Positions 57,001 to 64,000 of a DNA stretch of 64,000 bases are shown here, in pieces. Below the pieces are notes generated by a model. It saw only the letters and a program-made list of their open reading frames with translations. It had not been told where the DNA came from and made no database searches. The stretch spans positions 1,302,001-1,366,000 of the forward strand of contig NC_088314.1 in the NCBI RefSeq assembly GCF_910592395.1, written 5' to 3'. Source of the stretch: Lineus longissimus. Taxonomy: Eukaryota > Nemertea > Pilidiophora > Heteronemertea > Lineidae. Both the position numbers and the translations under genes were made by a program. How positions within the stretch are numbered: position 1 is the first letter of the stretch; each line of letters opens with the position of its first letter.

Positions 57001-58603
57001 GAGAAAGTCGTTGAATAGTGCAATCCCGGTTGTCCTCTCAATGTGGATACATTTTTTTGCTTACACAGGCGATTAGGCCCAAAGCTACACTCACTCACTT
57101 TTTATTTATGGCTTCAGATGGTTTTGCCGATAGATCCTCCATAAGGTCAGTGCGTTTACGATGACCAAGAATCAATTGTTGAGCATTGGCTAGTCGTGCG
57201 TGCCTCTGCCACATACTTCGATTCCCTGTGGTGCGTGGGGAAAACGAGTTGGATAATTGGTGATAAATGCATAGAATATGCCACTTCAGCTTTATATCAT
57301 GGGTTTATCATATTTGATATGGGAGTCTACTAGACGCTAGACTTGCAATGAATGTATGTTGACGAGTTTGGTGAACAGAGCGTCAATGATTTCTTTCCTT
57401 TTTCATCTAATATTTAAGAAGAACTGGCACTTCTCGACATAAAACATTTCTGCCTCTGCAGCCAGGAGGCTCATTGTGTGGAAAAGTAATCCAAGTAAGT
57501 CATGCTGACAATATTGACTTGGCCATTGCCGACTCCAAGGTGCAAATACCAACTGTCCATTAGGTGACAATTCGTGCACGTAGAATCTGGTCTCATTCGC
57601 CTCATATCGCCGCGCCGCGTTGACAAACGGATATTGTAGTAATGGATAAGCTTGTAAGCTAAGGAAGGGTGAGAAGAAGTCGGATTGGATGACATTAACG
57701 TAGTGGTCAGCGAATCAGCCGGGGTCAGGATGTCAACCCATATAAATGATCGATTACAAGTCTCGATTAAATACGACCTCTGGTGTTTACGCCCGATTGC
57801 ACTGATTTCATCATCCAGGATGGTCAGTACAAGTCTGTTGGGAAAGACCATAAACAGTCACTCCTACGCACACACCGAAATTAAAAGAGACTTCTACGTC
57901 GATATAAAATGCGGTACAATATAGATCGCCCCTCCATCACTGTGGGTGCGTACCAGAACCTGAAAGCATATAATATACACATATTGACTCCTTGGAGTAC
58001 AAATGGTACAAACGTCATATGGTTAAATACCGTCGCAAGCAGTCTTTGGCACAACCATCACAACCAGAGTTATTGACCGCCGAGACATGAGTCATTTCAA
58101 ATTGGAAGGCGACCCACTCATCAGAAACGGTATTGAAATAAATGAAGTTTTCCCGGCAGCGAGTCTTTTAATCACCAGTTTCGACACATGAGTAACAGCA
58201 TTTGCAGAGAAAATATTGCCCACAATATTCGCCTGGTAACCCACATTCCTGTACTTGTGCAGCAATATAAACACAAGATGCCCGGAGCAAACTAAGCCCA
58301 CTTTTAGCGTGCCCCACTTGTTTCCCATATCATCATAGACACGACTCAGTGCCATATAACCTATGTTTGAAAAGGCAATCGGCAATCTTTTCCACTACAT
58401 CGGATTTATACTATCACATCGGAAATGAGATGCTCCTGTTACCTTCAATTATTGAAAGACAACAGAGATTTGCCGCGACTGGATAATGATAACAAATAAG
58501 GTTATCAACAGAGGGTGGACATTAGTTCAATTCAAACAGTTCATGCATTTCCATTTCAGAATATTGCGATATGTTCATTTGGATGGGTGTAAATCAGAAA
58601 AGG

Positions 58604-58660
58604 CGTGGTACAGTGGTTGCGGTATCAGGTTTATCATCGTCGGTTCGTAGGTTCCACACC
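58604..58660 (+). mobile_element. tRNA-derived relic (SINE head or tRNA pseudogene)
   Basis: TGGTACAGTGG (58606-58616) matches an RNA polymerase III A box. CGGTTCGTAGGTTCC (58641-58655) resembles a B box at the right distance. The outer GCGTGG and CCACACC could pair as acceptor ends. No clean anticodon arm, so not a functional tRNA. Confidence 0.4.
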
Positions 58661-60284
58661 GTTCAAAATCTGAACAAAAGAGCAACGTCCTTGTAGTGTT
58701 GGGTTCAGACCTGTTCAATCGTTCTTATTCACAGAAGGAATCGGAACAGGATCTTTTTGGACGATTGCATTATGCATACTGATCTGATTCGGGACAGAGT
58801 GGGTTCGATTATCGGCACTGTCAAGCATTTCTGCAATCTTAGCCAGCTGTTTTGCTTTAGTAGCAACATCATTTGAATCATATGAAAACCTGAGATTCCT
58901 TGTACCGTAGCGTCTATGCAAAGGCAAGCAATATACCTCATCGAAGTGGACGGTGGCTTAAGAGACTCTCTATCAAGACTATCAATAAGAAGAAATTGGA
59001 GATGACTGGGAAAAGTACAAGAAACAATAAATATCCCCTTAACATTTCTAGCCAACATGATGCATAGATATGGTTGATTTGGTTGTTAGGTCTACGGAGC
59101 AGCTAGAATGAGTTGTCTATGTATTCTCCCCAAATTTTTAAACACCAATTTCGCTAGCAAATAACAAAGAGTCAAAGCTTTATGTCCCCTCAGTCACCGG
59201 CTGAATGTCAGGGACGAATGAAGCTTAATCCAGAGGAAATAAACTAGCGCCTAAATGGGTTCTTTATCATGTCTATGGTGATCTCGCGAAGGAATGCCAT
59301 AAATCCTGAGGCAGACATCCCAACAGGACGTAGCGAATGGGTGAGATTGCCAGGGATAAGATCAGCTTAGCTGAAAGAATCCGCCGGGATGTGAAAGAAA
59401 GAAGGAATACAATGGTAGAGGACTTATGTTGTCAAACTACACCATTTGATTTAAATACATTGTTTTAAATAGGATGTCATTCGTGCTTAAATGGCAATTC
59501 ATTTAACTGTTCTCCATGAGCCGATTATAAAACTATCAGTCAGTGCAATCATCTATCAAACATCACCAAAGGTTGAGACAGAAGCCGTCTAAACAGCCAT
59601 CGTCATTATTGCGGCGTTGTATTCAAATGAACTTTTCCATGGTACTTTTTTAGGAAAAATCTACAAAGACAACAGTCTCTGTCTGCTTTCAAGCCAATTT
59701 AGCATCGATTTCTGAGTGTTTCACCTTCTTACATCCCGTTTACCGTCATTTCATTGCAGAACAGCGTCATACTTGATATGACATGAAAAGAAAGATGAAG
59801 AGAAGTCCAGTCAGGTTTCTTTCAACATCAGATAACTACTATTTTTTGACGAACACGTTCAGTAGTTTTGATTTGTAGCAAAGTGAGCACCAATCATAAG
59901 ACGTTTGACAAGATAGGCTAGTATGCGTGGTGTTCACTCCGATAGCTCAGCGAAATCTGACAGCGATCATGTTTAACATGGGCAGTCCATGTTTGAACAT
60001 GAAGCTAATATTTCAAGACAGATGGTCTACAATAATATGCAACGACCGAATCTCGTTTGCACTGCTGACCATGTCGATTTGTGCCCCAAGCTATCGTCAA
60101 CATTCAACCAAGTCCTCGACTCAAAGCGACTTTGTCATTAATGGTCCCCACGAACAACTGTCTCAAGGGCCTACAACGGCAAGCAATTTCCTGGGCGAAA
60201 TAATAGACAAACACGCAGCAGGGTAATTACCGGTCTCTGCTTACCAGTTAGTCGAGTGAAAGGGAACAGAGGCTGATGAGGTTG

Positions 60285-60498
60285 TGTTAAAGCTAATTTA
60301 CTGGAGGTGAAACCTGGTCGAAGGTGGAATTAGAAGTTAGACCAAAGGCTGGCTCTGCGAATTAATGATCCCCACATTTGATCATAGTTCTCAGACTGCG
60401 CTCTGCTCTCCATGGACTGAGGCGAGATTCGCAGAGCAATGGTTCAAAATGTCGCGCTGAAGCTAAATATTACTGAAGGTGAAGCGCGGTCGTTAGTA
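60285..60498. repeat. Partial direct duplication, about 174-bp spacing
   Basis: AAAGCTAATTTACTGGAGGTGAA (starting about 60288) recurs as GAAGCTAAATATTACTGAAGGT (starting about 60460), each followed by a C/G-rich CTGGTCG or GCGGTCG. Confidence 0.45.
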
Positions 60499-62650
60499 GA
60501 TCCGGACGCGCGTCGGAAGACTTGCATGTCGCTCCATCGTCGTCGTGCGTAAATCCATCCTTCAGGAGGAGGAGACTTTAGGACTGATATTCACGGCCGA
60601 TAAGTCGGCATAAAGACTTGCTGTGTGATCTATGCTCTGGTTAGTGTGTCCATCTAAGGCGGCTGTAATTATTCTGTAACTCGCTATGTGAAGAGCCATG
60701 GTGTATCATTATGAAGAACCAATACAAGATACCTTGTTGCATTGATGATAGCATTGATTTTGGGTAATGCTATGATTACAAGAACTATCGCAATGACGAG
60801 CAGACAACACACAGCGTGCGAGACACTATCGATAAGATAGGTCTCATCAAGCAGGTATGGCTGGTTTCACAGCTGGTTCTCAGACTAGCGCTTCGGCTAA
60901 AATTATAGTCATTACGATCTGGTCAACGAAACTACATGTACTCTACAATCAATCGCTTGAAGCTTCCGATTTTAGTCCCTGGCATCACTATGACAGACAG
61001 ACAGACATATTTCCAACAAGACGAAGATAACAAAGGCTCCCTTCACTCAGTAAATTAACTACCGATGTGTCTGGCCATAATTCGGTCCCAGGTGATAGCC
61101 ACATATTAGTTAATTGAGATGTCTAGTTCAGCCAATCTAGTCATTGGAATGATTAGAGATTCCCTGTGGTACTATTATCACGAGGTTCCGACAAGTCGAA
61201 ATTGTCAATTTTGTTTGATTTACCATCCGCCGCATATGCATTATTAAAGTCTGTCTGAAACTATTTGTCTGTCTGGTAAATATATAGTTAGACGTACAAG
61301 ATGAGTTTCAAAGAGCAGACCTTTTCGGCCAGATACTAGCCGACACAAATCGAGTCGGGGGAATGCCACACATCTGTATTTGTCGGAATAGTAGAGACAA
61401 GGCCGATGTGAAGATGAATGTCTGAATGCTCTGTGGCAGTCGCGGACTGAGTGGAATAATATTTATTACAAACAAGATGAATCTGATGCCGAAATTATTT
61501 CAGCAACTCTTTAACTCGAACAATCTTTGATCTGCACAATTTCAGCGCGATGAGTGCGAAGAAAATCGCGACTAGATTGACAACCTGCCCTGGTGTTGGC
61601 TCTGTCAACACAATTCACTTCTAATCTGTATGACAAGTTTTCATGTAATGTGTACTCCAAAATTCAATGACATTGCTTTGTCTCAGACTCGAGAGTTGGC
61701 AGTTAACAACAAATAAATTCAATTATCATCAGCTGCAATCGACATCGACAGACTCATATCAGTTTCAAATTCACCTGGTATATTCATGTTGTAGATCTAT
61801 CCAACTACACCCGACACATACTTGAGATATCCAGAACTTCGAGCTCATCCGATCTGGCCACAGGATCACAATATATTGAGCTCCTCCATCATAATCGGAG
61901 ACAAATATTCCTGTATTGGTACCCATTTTTGATCAAGGTCTAAAGCAAACGAGATTGCCCGGGATATAGCTCTCCTAAACGCATTGCACTGACAAGGATA
62001 CAAATCATCAGCCGTAATCCGAGTACGTACAGTACGCAATCGATTTTATGGAGTCTGTTCTTGCACATCTCTTTCTTGATTGACAGAAGTATTACCATAG
62101 AATCTTTATCAGACGTCGTTTGAATATTTGAATATAGAATTTTTTAAAACCTGAGTTCGAACTTTACAAACTGCACCTATCAGGTTGCGACATTCAACGT
62201 ATGATTGACTGATCAAGGTATTCTGAAATTCTTCATTCGGCAGCCTTTCTGAATCTCATTTGTTAGAGTGACCCACAACCGAGACCACGAAATTTGACAC
62301 GGAAAAGTCTCTGTTTACCAACTGATTGTGTTCGGTTTCCATCAACCTCAGGACGTCCATCCCAATCCATTAGATTATTGGATAGATCACCAAACATAGC
62401 ATCACCACCAAGATCCATCCAACTTAACCATGGTAACACAAGATTATATCAGCGTCTGGTTTCTCTGTAGAATTTGAAAACAATGTAAATCTATCCGTGA
62501 TTAGATGGCTGAAAGGAGATTCGAATTTCGATAGAAAGGCTATTATTTCTCTCGACTGCACAGGCAAGAAATAAATAACCGATTAATACCAAGATTGAGT
62601 TTAATCTACCAGCAATTGTTTTATGGAAAGGCAATAGACTAGAGTGTCTC

Positions 62651-62898
62651 GGGGGGGGGGGGGGGGCTTAGCCAGAGAGATGTGTTGGGTTCGGCTGAAA
62701 GATGAAATCCTTCGCCAGCGGGATGCTCGAGAACTGACAGAATTGTTGGCGTTTGCAGGGCTTTACCCGAGGAAACACCGAACGGGCTGTCGGTGGAATG
62801 AGTTAAACATTGCCAGCCTCGGAGGTCTCACCATCGAGGAAATGATCCCCTTGCTAACTGTCATGGTTTTGGTGCCACAAAGGGCTTACAGGAGATGA
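62651..62898 (+). other. G16 homopolymer followed by a coding-like frame
   Basis: After sixteen G (62651-62666) an open frame of about 80 codons continues to TGA 62896-62898. It reads LKDEILRQRDARELTELLAF and WNELNIASLGGLTIEEMIPL. GC content is above the flanks and the composition is protein-like, but I recognise no family and see no ATG after the G run that would suit as a start. It could be an exon or a transposon fragment. Confidence 0.25.
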
Positions 62899-64000
62899 TG
62901 CTGGCGGACTATCGATGCCGCCGCACGTACTACCGATCGAGATACCAGATTCTGAAAGCCCAGTGATGGAATGAGTAGATGCTGCTCTTTATCCCTTCTT
63001 TGATTATAGATTTGATAGATCTGATCGTTTTTTATTCCCTCTCAAATAAAGAGGAGACCAATCAACCACTCCAATTAGAAGCTGATAAGCATCACTGATC
63101 TAGCATGCTAGTTATGATTCGGATTCATGGAGGAAACATCGGGTAAAATTGAAACATGTAAACATCAACTAAACCCAATCTGACCATATTCAATTTCCTA
63201 CTCATCTAATCTTTGGTACTAATCTCTAATACCACAGGCGATGATCGGGTATTTGAAAGCCATATCACTGAATATATACTGTTCCACTATGTTCAGCCAT
63301 GAGTACAAAGTCTCCGCACCAATAACACTTCTGAATATTTCCTCGTTGATAATTTCTGAAAAAAATTGGTCCATTACACAGCTCTAATACTAACAGTAAT
63401 AGCAATCGAAGTAAAGGTGATGCCGACTGAAACCATTTCAGAGAAAGTTATTCTACCATCTGTAAAAGGAAGGACCCAAGACAACAACACTCTAGCAGAA
63501 AAGGCCCCTCGGGAGAAACATGCCACATATTCGTATGAAAAAGAATGTCAAAGGCTTGTTGACAAGAGCTGAGCTAAAAACAAGACTCCGATAGCTTCAG
63601 GAAAGAAAACTTGAATAGAAAAGACTCAAATAGAAGCCACCAATTAGAAGACTTAATCTCCGCCATATCCATGGGCGACAGGCACACTATCGGGTTGAAA
63701 AAACTTGGCATTTCAACCGCACGGAGTACGAAACAAAAACGCGTTAATCAGCCGAATCACTGTAATAATTGGGTTTTGTATGACTAACACTTTTTTTTCA
63801 TTTTTAATTTCCCACGTCAGACGTGATCTTTTGTTTATGAATTCGAGGCCAGCAAGTCATCATTCAACTTCATGATGCGATATCAAAATGGTACATGACA
63901 CAACATTTTTTTCATGCGTTATAGCAGGAAGACGATAACTTCTGCTGGAGTACGAATTCAAGAACAAGATGGTCTGAACAAATCCTTTGTGGAATACGAC

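Larger units (their letters stand above)
51320..58600. other. Long region without a supported gene
   Basis: Contains the in-frame repeat at 52564-52728, a GAT microsatellite (53933-53957) and a stable hairpin (54024-54067). Minus-strand frames at 51510-51911 and 57471-57851 exceed 120 codons but lack recognisable domains or splice support. The remainder is AT-rich and looks intergenic or intronic. Confidence 0.45.
58601..64000. other. Right flank without a supported gene
   Basis: A tRNA-like relic (58604-58660), a partial duplication (60285-60498) and a 16-base G run (62651-62666) are the only structures I can name. The stretch 60250-62640 has almost no open frame on either strand. The 84-codon frame after the G run is discussed separately. 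Confidence 0.45.

Noticed and set aside
1-64000. Prokaryotic features: operons, ribosome-binding sites, CRISPR arrays, insertion sequences
   Set aside because: None seen. The exon-intron structure shows the DNA is eukaryotic, and the only regular short repeats are the microsatellite-like ones listed.

Overview
The window is animal nuclear DNA. Protein-coding information sits in short exons (40-330 bp) with GT...AG introns, the background is AT-rich, and there are decayed retroelement, foldback and tRNA-derived relics. There is no bacterial-style gene packing, operon or CRISPR array. The gene set (a GAT-1-type SLC6 transporter, an ADAM-related protease with ShKT domains, a divergent single-exon peptide-type GPCR) suggests a marine invertebrate, perhaps a lophotrochozoan. 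This placement is an inference from gene content. All exon models were built by hand from reading frame, splice sites and phase.

Layout. (1) 2938-4884 (+): the last two coding exons of a gene whose product looks like the C-terminal part of a cyclic-nucleotide-binding-domain protein, with a poly(A) signal at 5278-5283. (2) 9576-32877 (+): a complete 13-exon SLC6 neurotransmitter transporter of 651 residues, with a first intron of 17.3 kb. All ion- and substrate-site residues I could map onto GAT-1 are present. (3) 36759-45580 (+): a 17-exon gene for a secreted multidomain metalloprotease: signal peptide, PAN/apple, M12B (ADAM/ADAMTS) prodomain, metzincin catalytic domain with an HExxHxxGxxD site, a fucolectin/F5-8C-like domain, and two ShKT domains. 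The exons sum to 2302 nt, exactly one base more than a whole number of codons. The extra base lies in a T run in exon 5. (4) 48066-49226 (-): an intronless rhodopsin-class GPCR of 386 residues, convergent with the protease gene, with strongly altered signature motifs. (5) 49.3-64 kb: no confident gene, but a perfect 37-bp inverted repeat next to a possible decayed transporter exon, in-frame repeats, hairpins and a tRNA-derived relic.

The genes look like unrelated eukaryotic neighbours rather than a functional cluster. The transporter would clear GABA or a related amino acid at the plasma membrane, the GPCR would sense an extracellular ligand, and the protease would act outside the cell. The most unusual item is the protease: its domain order, its aspartate in the third zinc-ligand position, and a duplicated piece of its zinc-site exon inside the following intron.
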